Source of the DNA: Macrotrachela quadricornifera
Taxonomy: Eukaryota > Rotifera > Eurotatoria > Philodinida > Philodinidae
DNA: 64,000 nt
Assembly: GCA_022393335.1 (NCBI GenBank)
Contig: JAJEKB010021865.1
Span: 200,225 to 264,224, forward strand
Direction: 5' to 3'
The translations under genes were made by a program, and so were the position numbers. Below are positions 1-11,156 of this stretch, in pieces. The notes below the pieces were generated by a model that was given only the letters and a program-made list of their open reading frames with translations, was not told the DNA's origin and did not search any database. The number at the start of each line of letters is the position of its first letter. The stretch's first letter is position 1.

Positions 1-959
1 ATGATCTTAAACGATTTTTATCACAAAATACAAGTAAGAAAAAAAAAACAATAGAATGTTTTTTTTTGTAATAGTAAAGAAAATATAATTTTTAGATCTT
101 TGGTTTGGTTTACCTGGTACACTTGAAGCATTAGATCATCTTGCTAGACAATTTTTTGATGCCTCATCAACTAATGATGAAGGTACACAAAAGACATTAT
201 TAGAAAAAGCACGAGAACAAATCAAAAGTTTAACCGATAAGAAAGAGCAAAAGAGGTTAGAATCAATTTACATTATTTCATTGAACATATGCTTTTTTTT
301 TCTTATTTTAGTGGTGAATCTTATATTAAAATTATGGAATCAGTTGTTAAACAGGGTGCTGATTTTCTTAAACGTGAAGGACGACGTGTACAAAATCTTC
401 TTAAAGGAAAGGTAAATAAAATCTAAAAAGAATTTCTATGTGCAAACTCAATGATGATAATCGCCATGCTAATGCTGAGGGAATATTCTTGAAATTTATT
501 AACATTTTTTATTATGATTATGTATCATTATAATTGTATATTAAATTCTTTATTTTATTGAATATTTCAACATGGTTAGCTTTTAATTGTTGATTTATTC
601 TTTTTAAAGAAATTCATATGTAATTATTTGAATAGATTTTTCTAATATTAAATGATAAAATAAATAAATCAAGTATTTATATCTCAATGAGCTTAATATC
701 TCAAGCCTGAGAGTTTGCTTTTTATTTTTTAAAATAAAATATAAATATTATTTTATTTAAGATTACAAATGAAAAAAAAGAAGAATTACAACATCGTGCA
801 AATATTCTTCTCTCATTTAAATCATTAAAAGAAGCTGTAAGTGATACAATTGATGCTGCTAAAGATAAAGTTACTAATGCTGGTGAACAAATTAAAGAAG
901 CTGTAGTAGATGCAGCAGAAAAAGTGAAAGAAACTGTTACTGGTGATAAAGATCTGTGA
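1..959 (+). CDS. ERP29: ERp29-like ER chaperone, C-terminal part, with LEA-like tail (5' end outside window)
   Basis: Four exons are visible: up to 33, 96-255, 312-411 and 762-959 (stop TGA 957-959). The introns are GT-AG with lengths 62, 56 and 350 bp. The joined reading frame aligns with my knowledge of the helical C-terminal domain of ERp29/Windbeutel: an LWFGLPGTLEALD segment, then SYIKIMESVVKQGADF, then NEKKEELQHRANILLSF. In this family the domain helps secretory proteins fold and leave the endoplasmic reticulum. The thioredoxin-like N-terminal domain would lie upstream of the window. After the usual end of the domain there is an extra tail of about 41 residues rich in Ala, Lys, Glu and Asp (DAAKDKV, EAVVDAAEKVKETV), resembling group 3 LEA 11-mer repeats. 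The last residues, GDKDL, look like a variant KDEL-type retrieval signal. Family assignment is firm; the LEA reading of the tail is inference. Confidence 0.85.
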
Positions 960-1299
960 AAAATAAATAATCAATCAACATATCTTATGTGATAAACTGA
1001 CTTTTAATCATATTTACACACCAAAATAGAACATTAGCTTGTAGTTTGTGTTTGTTGTTATACATTTTAATGAAGGATTAGTAAAAATTATAAACAAACT
1101 GATATTTAGCTTTATTTCGATTTTACATACCGTGTTTTTTGTTTGCTTTTTATGTATCAACATTTTTTTGCTTATCTTGTTTCAATATAATATATATGAT
1201 ATACGAAAAAAAAAAAGATACAAATTTAAAAATTTCATACAATTATTCATGATAAATAATAAATATATGAAAGTTAAAATGATAGACATCTTTTAGATA
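960..1299. other. Spacer between ERp29-like and tafazzin genes
   Basis: This AT-rich spacer holds no supported gene. An 82-codon open frame at 1048-1296 is low-complexity Phe/Ile/Leu/Lys-rich translation of AT-rich DNA and is not convincing. A TTTTAG just before the tafazzin start (1291-1296) looks like a 3' splice acceptor. It would suit spliced-leader trans-splicing, which is known in bdelloid rotifers, or a 5' UTR intron. Confidence 0.5.
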
Positions 1300-2939
1300 A
1301 TGCCACTTTCATTTGATTGGCCATTTCCTGAAAAACCGTCAATATTTTACAAGGTAGCTTCGACACTAACGATTGGCCTTGTTGGATCATTTAGCAAATT
1401 TTGGATGAGTGAGTGAGGGAATAAAATCAATTAAAACAAATATCATATACCATGTGTATATTCTTTTATAGGATGTTTAACTTCTGTGCGAATTGAAAAT
1501 GGTAAAAAACTATACGATATTATATAATAATTATTATTTGATTATTTAAAAAAGGTGAAATTCTTCTTAATGCTGTACTAAATCGTGATCCCGATCGACC
1601 ATTAATTACTGTTGCTAATCATCATTCTTGTAGGATTAATTAAATTTTTAGTATTTCTAATATTATCTTTTGTAACATATAGGTATGGATGATCCATTGT
1701 TGATCGGTATATAAAATGGTATCTTTCTTTCTCTCTATCGTCTTAATAAAATTTTCTTTTTATAATTAAATTATTTAATGAATATTTATTTTATATATAG
1801 GAGCAACAATGCCATTTCGTGTCTTGTGGAATCGTCGTAGAATGCGTTGGTCTTTGGGTGCTGATGATATTGTTTTTACAATGAGAAGGCATCAATTATT
1901 TTTTAGTTTGGGTCAAACTATACCAGTAACACGAGGTGATGGAGTTTATCAACGACCTATGGATTTTGCTTTAGAACAAGTTAATCGAGGTGGTTGGATA
2001 CATATATTTCCTGAAGGTATGAGTTAGAGAATCAAAACATGCGATTATGTCTACTTGTGATAGTTTTTGTCTATGCAATTTGTCGTCTAGCTTTTTAAAT
2101 AAGTCATTGTCTATGTGTTACAATCGTTCTCTTCTTTATATTTATATTATCGTAAAATATCGAGTCTTGATGTATTCTTTTCAATTAGTTCATAAACCTA
2201 TTCAAGATATTCGTAATAAAAAATAGATCTTTTTCCTGAATTTTAAGTCTTTTACTCATCCATCTCCTGTGTACATAGAGAATTGTCTATTCATAAATAT
2301 TTCTTTGCATTAGTTCTTTTCGATTTAAATAATTTTCTCATTGAAATGATACCCTTTAATATTAGTATGTAAGAAAAAGCTATACATGCCGAGATAAATG
2401 TAAAGTTTATTTTATTTTTAGGAAAGGTTAGTTTGACAAAAGAATTAATCAGACTTAAATGGGGTAAGATTTATATCAAATATATAAATGATTATATTAA
2501 TTACAATACTTATTTAGGTGTTGGTCGACTTATTGCTGAAGCTAATATATGTCCATTAGTTGTTCCATTCTATCATCTCGGTATGATAAATATTATTTAA
2601 ATAATACTAAATAATAATTTGAATATTTAAGGAATGGATTCAGTACTGCCAAATACAGAGCCGTATGTACCACAATATGGACAAAAAGTTAGCATTTATG
2701 TTGGTGAACCATTAATTTTCGATGAACTTATTGAAAAATTAAAAAAAGAAAATCGATCATTGGTATGAATTAATAAATGATATAATAAAATTATTTATTT
2801 CTCCGTCTTTTTTTTTGTTTAGCAAGAAATACGCAAAGCAGTAACTGATATAATTCAAAATGAACTTGGAAAACTTAAAGAAAAATGTGAAGAACTACAT
2901 CGTCAACATCTAGCCGGTGATACTTTTTCAAAAAACTAA
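1300..2939 (+). CDS. TAFAZZIN: Tafazzin, cardiolipin-remodelling acyltransferase (nine exons)
   Basis: The exons are 1300-1408, 1472-1501, 1555-1629, 1683-1706, 1801-2016, 2422-2463, 2518-2580, 2632-2762 and 2823-2939. All junctions are GT-AG and the joined frame is 807 nt, giving 268 residues. Tafazzin is a mitochondrial phospholipid-lysophospholipid transacylase that matures cardiolipin. The N-terminus (MPLSFDWPFPEKPS) matches the family's MPL..WPFP opening and is followed by a hydrophobic segment near residues 18-36. The acyltransferase HX4D motif is at H69-D74 (NHHSCMDD), followed by FSLGQTIPVTRGDGVYQ, HIFPEG near 147-152 and KWGVGRLIAE near 164-173. The sequence reads straight into GDGVYQ, so it lacks the extra exon 5 segment of primate full-length tafazzin. 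Length is normal for the family and no breaks are seen. The intron at 2017-2421 is the longest (405 bp). Confidence 0.95.
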
Positions 2940-5254
2940 TGAAAAATTTATTTATTTTTTGTTTTCTTACTCTATATTTATGTTACTTGTCAATGTAGTA
3001 ACTGAAACGAAAGTAAAATCGTTGCAGTATTCTTTCATTAGAGTAATTCAGCAGTGTAGAAATTTAAGCATTTCTTTTTGAAAATAGATTGTTATCAGAA
3101 AATAAAAGATTTTTAATTTTGATCAAATAGAAAATATTCATAAGAAATTAAAGTTTTGAACGTATGTTAGATATTGCTGTTATATCTGTATGTACACAAT
3201 TGTTAATTTATTTTTCAGTATTCTAAAGTTTGATCTATTTTATCATAAATAAACAATAACAATGAGTATCATCCATTTCAAAATACAAGATATGTGACCA
3301 TTTTTTGAATAAATTTTCAACAACTCAAACTCTAGAGGTATTTTATTTGTTGTCCATTTTCACGAAGTTTTTATAAAAAGTTGAGTTTTTTTTTCTTACA
3401 TTTTGTCCTCATTTAATGTTAACTTGTCGTAAAAAAATTCATGAAAATAGATGACAAATAAGACATCTGACTGCAAACAACTATACAAAAGATTCCTAAA
3501 TGTAATAAATTTTTATGCAGATCGATGTCGCACACCTTGCTCTTTCTAACATCAAAAACTTGATTTCTATAGCTTGAATCGTTGAAAATTTAATCAAAAA
3601 TTAGTCCCTACTCTTATATTTTCAAATGGATAATATTATATTGAAGACATTTATCAGAATTTACGATAACAGTACAAAAGACTGATTGAATATCAAGTTA
3701 ACATTATTTACTTGTAATACATTCATGACATCGGATAAATAATTAATGTTCTTTAATATAAAACTTCGTTCAAAATGAATCAAGTAGTTTATTGTATTGA
3801 ATTTCTTTATATTCATCATTGGATGATAAAAATCTCATGTTTAATTAGAATATTTTTAATTGAGTTAAATATTTCATAATCATCTTTCTTCCTTGATACG
3901 GTGTATAATCTTGATTCTTTTTGTAAAAGATATGCCATGAAAAACTCTACAAAAACTATAAGAACATATGCTTATTGACTTATTCTGATGATATCTCCTT
4001 TGATGGCCCGTTTTTCTTTATTAACACTAGACTTCAAATCAGTATTTTGACTTTTATCTTTCTTAATTGATCTATTTTTTCTTTTTCTGAAAGGAAACGT
4101 TATATAGTCGTAAATATCCTTAAAGTTTGTCTGTCTATCTAGCGAGGAAAGTACTTTAAGTGATGAATTGCTTTTTCATCCAAAAATATATAACTGTATA
4201 CGATTCATTGTGCTGATTCTGAACATCACGATCTTACTTGCCCTTATTTCTTTTTAGATTTTATATCATAACTATCAATTCTCTTCTGATGAGAGTGTTT
4301 TTTTCCATCATAACCGATATCTCATTTGTTTACTGTATGCCACTTGATAAAATATCACTGAAAATACGTTTTTTTTTACAGATATCTTAAACTTCAATGT
4401 TAGATATTATGATGCACTGTATAACAGAGAAAGTCTGAGTGCACAGTGGGCAACCAAATAGACATTAGGTGAAAAATTGAAAGTGCACTTTTGCAAGATT
4501 CAATTAGTGCTAGATATACTTCAGAGTATGAACTACTTAATGGCGTCAAAAGTTTTACTATAAAATTCAAGTGCAGTATAAAATGAACTAATTCAAAATC
4601 AGTCTGGAAATAGCATCATCTATACAACATGTTTTTTTTTTTACAGAATACACTGAAGTGACAATCAAAAAAAATACATAGTATTATTTTGCATAATCAA
4701 TGTACTATATCTTAGTAAGATAACATACGTGAGTCTACGTGACGCTTTAGTTATCCTGATATTGACTGTACTCTCATTTACACCAAATGTATATATCAAC
4801 TTCTATGTATCTCAGTATGTTGAATAAATATCCGACAATTGTTTATAATGAATATATGGATTACTACTCTAGATAGTATTCTTCTAGACTTCTGTACCAT
4901 ACCAAAACATTTTTGTGTTCATGTAACGAGGTATATTTGTATGATTATACAGAATTTTAATAGATTGTCACAAGACATGAAACGATGGATGAAAGTACAG
5001 TTGCTGATTCGGCTGATAAATTCATTGAATAAATTCGAAAGCTCCTTCCAAATTACTCTTGATCCAAGATGGAAATCCATTCCTTAAGAACACTATCATA
5101 TAAAGGCGAAAAAAGAAACTCGTATCAGTTCGTTCAAAAAAATACTTGCACTCATTCGTATACAATTCAACCAACAATCAGTCTCGAAGGCACGAATAAG
5201 TGCTTTTCTTTTAGCTGATACACTTTTCGCACTAATTTTTCCATTTTCTTTCAG
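2940..5254. other. Gene-free intergenic stretch
   Basis: About 2.3 kb of AT-rich sequence with no reading frame I can support. The short frame at 4839-5087 has no recognisable motif. A pyrimidine tract ending in CTTTCAG (about 5237-5254) resembles a splice acceptor and lies just upstream of the env-like remnants. Confidence 0.5.
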
Positions 5255-5959
5255 GTCATGTTATTACACTTCTCTATCTCTGCTTAAAAGAGCGTGCTAT
5301 TAATAGTCGAGTTGATTGGCAATACGTTGGTCAACTATATCCCGTTATTCAACATCCTCTTTCTTTATAATACTTTTTTTCTCTACAAACACGAAAAAAA
5401 TGTTATTATTCTTACCCTGGTTTCTTCTTTTGTCATATATCATGGGTTGTGGCAGCACGTATGTTCTTCTTCTATATTTCGTATGTTTAACCGTAATTGT
5501 ATCGCTCACATAAATCACTTGCGCGCTCATGTGGTCTTTCATTCCTCCTTTATATAATAACCTGTTTCTCCTTATACGATGCATTATATTATCTTATTCT
5601 ACATGATGGTATTGAACGTTGGTATTGCTTCACATCTCCTGTTGTTTTTTCTCTTCGATTATACAGTAGCTGTCGTCCTTGATGCAAAACTGTTGTCTCC
5701 TTCTTCAAATGTCCACGTTGACGTTGTTAATAATATCGACCAGGCCCTTCAAGCTCATATTCGAATGTTCCATTACAACTGGCGTGATTATTCCCTGATT
5801 CCATTACTCATTATTGTCTTCAGTATTTGCTTTATCGCTTGCTGCAACATTTCAATTATATGTATCTATCATCGCCTACTCGTTCAGTTAGTGCATCGTG
5901 CTTCATCTGCTGCTCCGCATCGATTAACTTGTGAGCCCTATACCATTACCTGCTCGTAA
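5255..5959 (+). pseudogene. Env-like membrane-protein remnants upstream of an LTR
   Basis: Overlapping short frames (5294-5557, 5316-5513, 5579-5959) encode hydrophobic stretches but form no continuous protein. The last frame (126 codons) has an ectodomain-like stretch, one strong membrane segment (LIPLLIIVFSICFIACC), then a short basic tail. That is the layout of the C-terminus of a viral-type envelope glycoprotein. It ends about 117 bp before a probable LTR, where env lies in bdelloid LTR retroelements such as Juno and Vesta, which carry an env-like third frame. The frame changes suggest decay. The alternative is an unrelated short membrane protein. I recognise no specific family. Confidence 0.35.
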
Positions 5960-6066
5960 CTATTAACGCAAACCCTCACATTCTACTTTTTCATTTTTTT
6001 ATTTTCTTTTTATTCTCCCCATCTCTTTTTCTTTTCTTTATTTCTTTCTATCAACCCTTTGCCGAT

Positions 6067-6296
6067 AAGGGGAGATGTCATAGCCTTCAGCCATAATGCG
6101 TCATTTCCGAGTCATATACTCATGACCGGAATTCCCGAGCCATTGGGATTTCTGACTCATGTGTATATGAATAGGCAGTATATATAATGTCGCTTCTTCT
6201 TTCATTGCGTGTGTTGTTTCGTTCATCAATAAACTGATTTTCACAAGTAGATAGACAATATTTATTAGTAGTTGAGGTCCTTCGGGGCAAAGCACA
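6067..6296 (+). mobile_element. Probable LTR (solo or 3') with polypurine tract
   Basis: A purine run AAGGGGAGA (6067-6075) is followed immediately by TGTCATAG. A TATATATAAT box lies near 6180, an AATAAAC polyadenylation-like signal near 6228, and the segment can end at AGCACA (6296). That gives a TG...CA unit of 221 bp with promoter and poly(A) signals in LTR order. No second copy of this sequence exists in the window, so it would be a 3' LTR of a truncated element or a solo LTR. The right boundary is uncertain and no target duplication could be confirmed. Confidence 0.45.
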
Positions 6297-7088
6297 TAGC
6301 TGTTGTTCTTTTTGTGGTTAGAATCTTGAGCTTTTCTAGCCCTTAATAATTTTTGTTTTTTGTTAAGTTCTAAAAAATTGGGGTTAAAATCCCACAGAAA
6401 CTAGTCAATAAACCGACGAAAACGAAATTATTATTTTATTTTATTTTTTTCAAAATTTATCTTGAATAAAAGTGTAGTGATTGGTTATATCTTGAAAAGA
6501 AAGAATAAGTAACTACTCTTATACAATTTTTATAAGGCGGCGATGGGCATAAAATTCCTTCCTCTAATCACGTCGACACACCTTTTAGATCGTTTTTAGA
6601 AAACAACCCAAAAGCATTGCCTAACTTACAATAAAGTCACCATTTATTGCACTTATATGTTTATATGTATACTGATACTTTTTTACTCTTTATTTTCAAA
6701 ATTATGTAAAACTTCTGCAACTCGGTTTATATTATAAATCTCACTAAACATTTCATGCATTGAGCACGTTATCTGGGAATCACTCGTGGGTTACATAGAA
6801 TAGCTACTATTTGCTTTTATAATCAAAATTTCATCAATAATATAAACAGCTGAAGGATATTCCGATTCAAGTTGCAAAGTTGTTCATGAATCATTTTTAC
6901 AGTTTATTTCAAGCAATAATTTGAATATTCGATAATATGATTAACAAAGAAATGAATCAAAAAAAGAATTCAGGAAAGGAAAATTTTTACTCTTGAATAA
7001 ACAAATGGTTAAAGTTTGACACCTGCCGCACCACAAATTTTCTTGAACTGTATCATGCCCCATAAAGTAGAACGTATCAGTAATACGT
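6297..7088. other. Gene-free stretch
   Basis: AT-rich sequence with no supported gene. It includes the 3' flank of the minus-strand membrane-protein gene, and short open frames here have no motif. Confidence 0.4.
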
Positions 7089-8156
7089 TCAATCACGCAG
7101 AATACGCGGATTTTCCTGCATCCGCTCACCTAAAGGTTCCATCGGTGCAGTAACATTAATGATCATTAATATGATTGTCGTGGAAAAAAGGATACATTCG
7201 ATTAAGTCATAAATGATTTTAGTTTTATGATAACTAAATGGAACAATTTTGACGAGAATCATTGATGTCGACAAAATCAGGAAAAAGACTAGCAAAATTA
7301 CTCGAAACCATAGTCTTTTTCTTGGTGGCTGTCGGAAACCGAAAACGTCCAACAGACCTTGGTTGCATAGAGCGAATGAGGCGATATTGAGAAGAGTAAA
7401 ATCCCGAATAACACGGAGTTCCACACGGCTGTCTATGTAGTGAACATAAGCATCTGCACATGGATCATGCATTTGAAATTCCGGCACATACAGATTATAC
7501 ATATTGCATTTATCCATTTCAAAGTTACAGGAACCCATTAATGTTTCGTGCACCATACGCAGACCAGGTACAGCAAAAAAAACAATTGTAGCTGAGAACA
7601 GTATTGCTTGATATAACATGCATAAAGCGGCATCTTTGTACTGATTCGAATATTCTCGAAGACAACGAAAATTTTTGTTTGCCATAAGAGTAGCTACAAG
7701 CAGAAAAACAACTTTGAAAAACCAGATCAGTGGAGTCCTATATTCGCCACACTTGAAAAAACTGAAAAGCCCATTAATGATAGCCAGAAGCACCAGCAAG
7801 TAAGCTTCAATCCAACACCCAAAAGCTGCCGCACCTGAAGCGTAGATAATTGTGGCGATTTCGTATAACGGATAGCTTACATAAAAAAAATACTTTATCC
7901 AAAACGGTATTGAACCAGAAAATATGAAAACGAATAAATCTAAGAAAGAAAGAACCAATAAAATGAATATCGATATGCATCGAAATATTGCCAAAAAGCC
8001 AGAGAAGTTGCAAGGTACTTTATGCCACTTCCAAAAGTCTGCCAGGGAACAACGCATTCCTCGTGTTTCTGTAGGCTGCAACATATTACTTTCGCTTGTT
8101 AAAGATTCAGCGTGGTCACTCAATTCATATTCGTCTTTATCAGTTGATTTTACCAT
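7089..8156 (-). CDS. Intronless eight-pass membrane protein, unknown function
   Basis: One uninterrupted frame. I prefer the start at 8156 (MVKSTDKDEYELSDH, 355 residues), which gives a hydrophilic acidic N-terminus. An upstream ATG at 8186 would add ten residues. I count eight hydrophobic segments. Five fall in the first two thirds (for example FRCISIFILLVLSFLDLFVF and ALCMLYQAILFSATIVFF). Then comes a hydrophilic loop of about 60 residues with several cysteines (CNFEMDKC, DPCADAY), and then three more membrane segments. The loop cysteines suggest a disulfide-bonded extracellular loop. Codon use is less AT-biased than in the neighbouring conserved genes. I do not recognise the family. An integral plasma-membrane or endomembrane protein is the only safe inference; the long intact frame makes a real gene likely. 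Confidence 0.7.
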   Translation of the reverse strand: MVKSTDKDEYELSDHAESLTSESNMLQPTETRGMRCSLADFWKWHKVPCNFSGFLAIFRCISIFILLVLSFLDLFVFIFSGSIPFWIKYFFYVSYPLYEIATIIYASGAAAFGCWIEAYLLVLLAIINGLFSFFKCGEYRTPLIWFFKVVFLLVATLMANKNFRCLREYSNQYKDAALCMLYQAILFSATIVFFAVPGLRMVHETLMGSCNFEMDKCNMYNLYVPEFQMHDPCADAYVHYIDSRVELRVIRDFTLLNIASFALCNQGLLDVFGFRQPPRKRLWFRVILLVFFLILSTSMILVKIVPFSYHKTKIIYDLIECILFSTTIILMIINVTAPMEPLGERMQENPRILRD

Positions 8157-8434
8157 ATATAATATACAGCTTGATCTTACTGTCAATTTTAGTTATAATC
8201 TTCGATTCGTTGCTTTGGATGTAAATAAGCTGCTTTTTCTCGTCTTCTATATGTGTACAAATAAAAAGACTTATCAAGCGCTCGCATTTTATAAGCTTGA
8301 TGAGAGGAAAAAACCAATCTTTTCTTTTCATGCATATGATGTTGTTGTAAACATACTATGAAGAAGAACCTTTGCTTTCTCAGTTTGTTGAAACTTGATG
8401 CTTTCTCCTTTCTTTTTTATTTGCTATTTTGTAA

Positions 8435-8830
8435 TTAATTTTTTCTTTTTCTTTCCTTGCTTCACTCATTATTTCTCTTATCTTCTCGTAACGTTATTAG
8501 AAGAAAGATGAGTAACAATCAATGACGATGAAGACAATATAGTTGAATCATTTGATATGAATTCGGATATTTCCATCTTTTTTTATTCTATCTCGTCATT
8601 TTCAACAACCTTCTAGTTTTAATCAATACACAGGAGATAAAAACTAGAGATTATAAGTTTGTAGAAAATGACGGAATAGAATTTAAAAAAAAGGGGGAAA
8701 TATCTGAATTTATATCAAATGATTCAACTGTATTGTCTTCATTGTCATTGATTGTTACTCATCTTTCTTCTAATAACGTTATACAAAGGCAAGAGAAATA
8801 ATAGATGAAGAAAAGAAAGAAACAATAATA
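8435..8830. repeat. Inverted repeat (foldback), about 150-190 bp arms
   Basis: The sequence around 8490-8625 (TAACGTTATTAGAAGAAAG and onward) recurs as its reverse complement at about 8645-8780 (CTTTCTTCTAATAACGTTA). Weaker symmetry extends outward to about 8435 and 8830. The centre is near 8636. No coding content. It is probably a MITE-like foldback element. Confidence 0.75.
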
Positions 8831-8929
8831 AGAAAAATAAATAAATAATTTGATAGATAAAGGATAAATAACGCGAACCGTCTCGAATTGCATCTTTTTC
8901 AAGCGAGTGAGTAAGTTTTTTTAATTTCA

Positions 8930-9400
8930 TTATTGATATAAATTTTGTTTTTTGATAATGCATTATAATACATCATTAATTTTTTATTTTTTGATTGTCG
9001 ACAACTGTGTTATTGATAGACGTTTTTATATTTTTAATTTTTGATAATTTTCGATATTGTATCATAATGTATCCTTAATTTTTCATTATTGAATTATTGA
9101 TAAGTGTACTATTGATAAACTTTTTTAATTCTTTATATATACTGCATTATAATGAATTTTTTGTTTTTAATATGTGTATTATTGATGCATTTTTTAGTTT
9201 TTGATAAAGCATTATGAGGTTTTATTAATTTTTTATTTTTTGGTTTATTGATACGTGTGTTATTGATAAACGTTATAATTTTTGATAATGCATTATAATG
9301 TATTTTTTAGTTTTTGTTCTTTTGATCAGTATACTATTGATGAATGTTTTGTTAATGCACTACAATGCGCTATTGATTTTCTAATTTAACTAATTTGAAT
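8930..9400. repeat. Degenerate AT-rich tandem repeat
   Basis: Variants of TTTTTGATAATGCATTATAATG and TATTGATAAACGTTTT alternate several times with a period near 100 bp, with considerable divergence and spacing changes. Probably an old satellite-like array. Confidence 0.5.
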
Positions 9401-9489
9401 CATGCTGGCGTTTTTTGTTGATCTTTTATAATATATTTTGATATAATGAATATGATAAGGTTAATAAATATAATAATTTTTAAAATAGT

Positions 9490-9690
9490 GTGTATATGAA
9501 TGTGATGCACAGAGGATAAAGTGTTTTTTTACAATAAATAGGATGGATGTAGAAGAAAAGTATTTTTGCAATAATTGGGATGGGTGATTTTAGATAAGAG
9601 AATATTTTTTACAATAAGTAAGACGAGTATTTATCGGAAACACATATTATTTACAATAAATAGATAAAGACAGAGAATGGAGATCAAATA
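9490..9690. repeat. Short degenerate tandem repeat
   Basis: The phrase TTTTTACAATAAATAGGATGG and variants (TTTTTGCAATAATTGGGATG, TTTTTACAATAAGTAAGACG, ATTTACAATAAATAGATAAA) recur about every 45-60 bp. No coding content. Confidence 0.45.
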
Positions 9691-9714
9691 AAGATATTTT
9701 TATAACGTGCGAAA

Positions 9715-9920
9715 AGTTAGCACCATATTCAGCTTTTCCGTCCGGATCCGCTATTTCACTTGGATTATATCTAAAATCACTTGGGTCAGGTACAGAATTT
9801 GATTCCGTATCTATCGGTACTAATTACGAGCGGGTCACTGAGGAAAAAGTACCACTTTGACTCCTATTACTGATATTTTTGATCCACTCAGGAGGTATTT
9901 CATATTCGGATTCGCTGCAT
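9715..9920 (-). pseudogene. Coding-like remnant, unidentified
   Basis: Read on the minus strand, one frame gives hydrophilic, protein-like sequence (SESEYEIPPEWIKNISNRS, then after one stop DTESNSVPDPSDFRYNPS and ADPDGKAEYGAN). An in-frame TAA interrupts it. The composition differs from the surrounding AT-rich noise and suggests a decayed gene fragment, perhaps transposon-derived. The frame at 9925-10206 just upstream may belong to the same remnant. I cannot name a family. Confidence 0.3.
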
Positions 9921-10357
9921 TAGGTCAATATTGTAGTTGTGCTGTTTTGTACGTGAAGGAATTCGTGTCGTGTAGAGTGAGAAATACTGTTATGATATGA
10001 ACATGTGTGCGGATGAGGAGGAACGTGATCGGCTGTTCGTGTAGCACATTTGATAATTGTAGAAAAAATAGTCGCTTTCTATTTGCGACAGAATCAGCTG
10101 CACGACCAGTTATGTCGGTTGGAGCTCCATTAGTGGCATATTTTTGTTGAATTTCGTGGCTGGAGTGTGAGAGAGAATGGGAATAGTATGTGTAATGAAT
10201 TGCCATAGTAGTCTTTGTTCGTGGTGAAGTGCGATACTTTCACTATTAATTTCATTAAAGGTGCATGGGGTAATGCAAATTTGATCCACAACCTTTTCAT
10301 GTAGTCTGTCAATTCGTACGCTTCTCGATAACCCGTGTAAAGCCTTCTGCTGATGCT

Positions 10358-11156
10358 CTTACAAGGGAAGGTCCTGAAGTGATGACCCGGGTTGAAGGCT
10401 GATATTATGTGAATTTGCTACACTCAGTATCCTGATACCAACTATGAAACAATTATTTGCTGAGGTCTGCCCACTGAGAATCTATAGTCAAAACATTTTC
10501 TCATCATATGATAAGATGACAGTAATGCAAAATTATAGTGCCTCTTATTTTTACTTTAAAAATGTATTTCTAGATTTAGTTTTTAACGCTGATTACGAAT
10601 ATCTTGTTATTTTTTCAATTTAACAAAGTTTTTGTGGAGAAAAATGCAAAATACTGGAAGAATATCAAAAATTGCAAAAATGCTTACTTGTAGAAAAGCA
10701 ACATTGAATTCGTCACTATTTTACTTTTCGTTTTTATCAATACGATTTTTGAATTATTTATATAAAATTGAATTCAGAAACGTTTTTTATAGCTTTATCA
10801 CATACTATATGTTTGTTTACAAAAGTAAGTATTTTGTGCAATTTTTTGATATTCTTCCAGTATTTTGCATTTTTCTCCACAAAAACTTTGTTAAATTGAA
10901 AAAATAACAAGATATTCGTAATCAGCGTTAAAAACTAAATCTAGAAATACATTTTTAAAGTAAAAATAAGAGGCACTATAATTTTGCATTACTGTCATCT
11001 TATCATATGGTGAGAAAATGTTTTGACTATAGATTCTCAGTGGGCAGACCTCAGCAGATAATTATTTCATAGTTGGTATCAGGATACTGAGTGTAGCAAA
11101 TTCACATAATATCAGCCTTCAACTCGGGTCATCACTTCAGGACCTTCCCTTGTTAG
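10358..11156. mobile_element. Foldback MITE with ~335-bp arms, CTWACAAGGGAAGGTCC termini
   Basis: The left arm (10358 to about 10696) and right arm (about 10826 to 11156) are near-identical reverse complements around a loop of about 130 bp. The termini read CTTACAAGGGAAGGTCC and, at the right, GGACCTTCCCTTGTTAG. The end sequence resembles the CTWACGAGGGAAC ends of the elements at 14852, 15337 and 41175, so I place it in the same broad family. The 91-codon frame at 10632-10907 spans the loop and is an accident of the palindrome. Confidence 0.9.

Noticed and set aside
1048..1296. 82-codon frame between ERp29 and tafazzin
   Set aside because: Low-complexity Phe/Ile/Leu/Lys translation of AT-rich spacer, with no motif.
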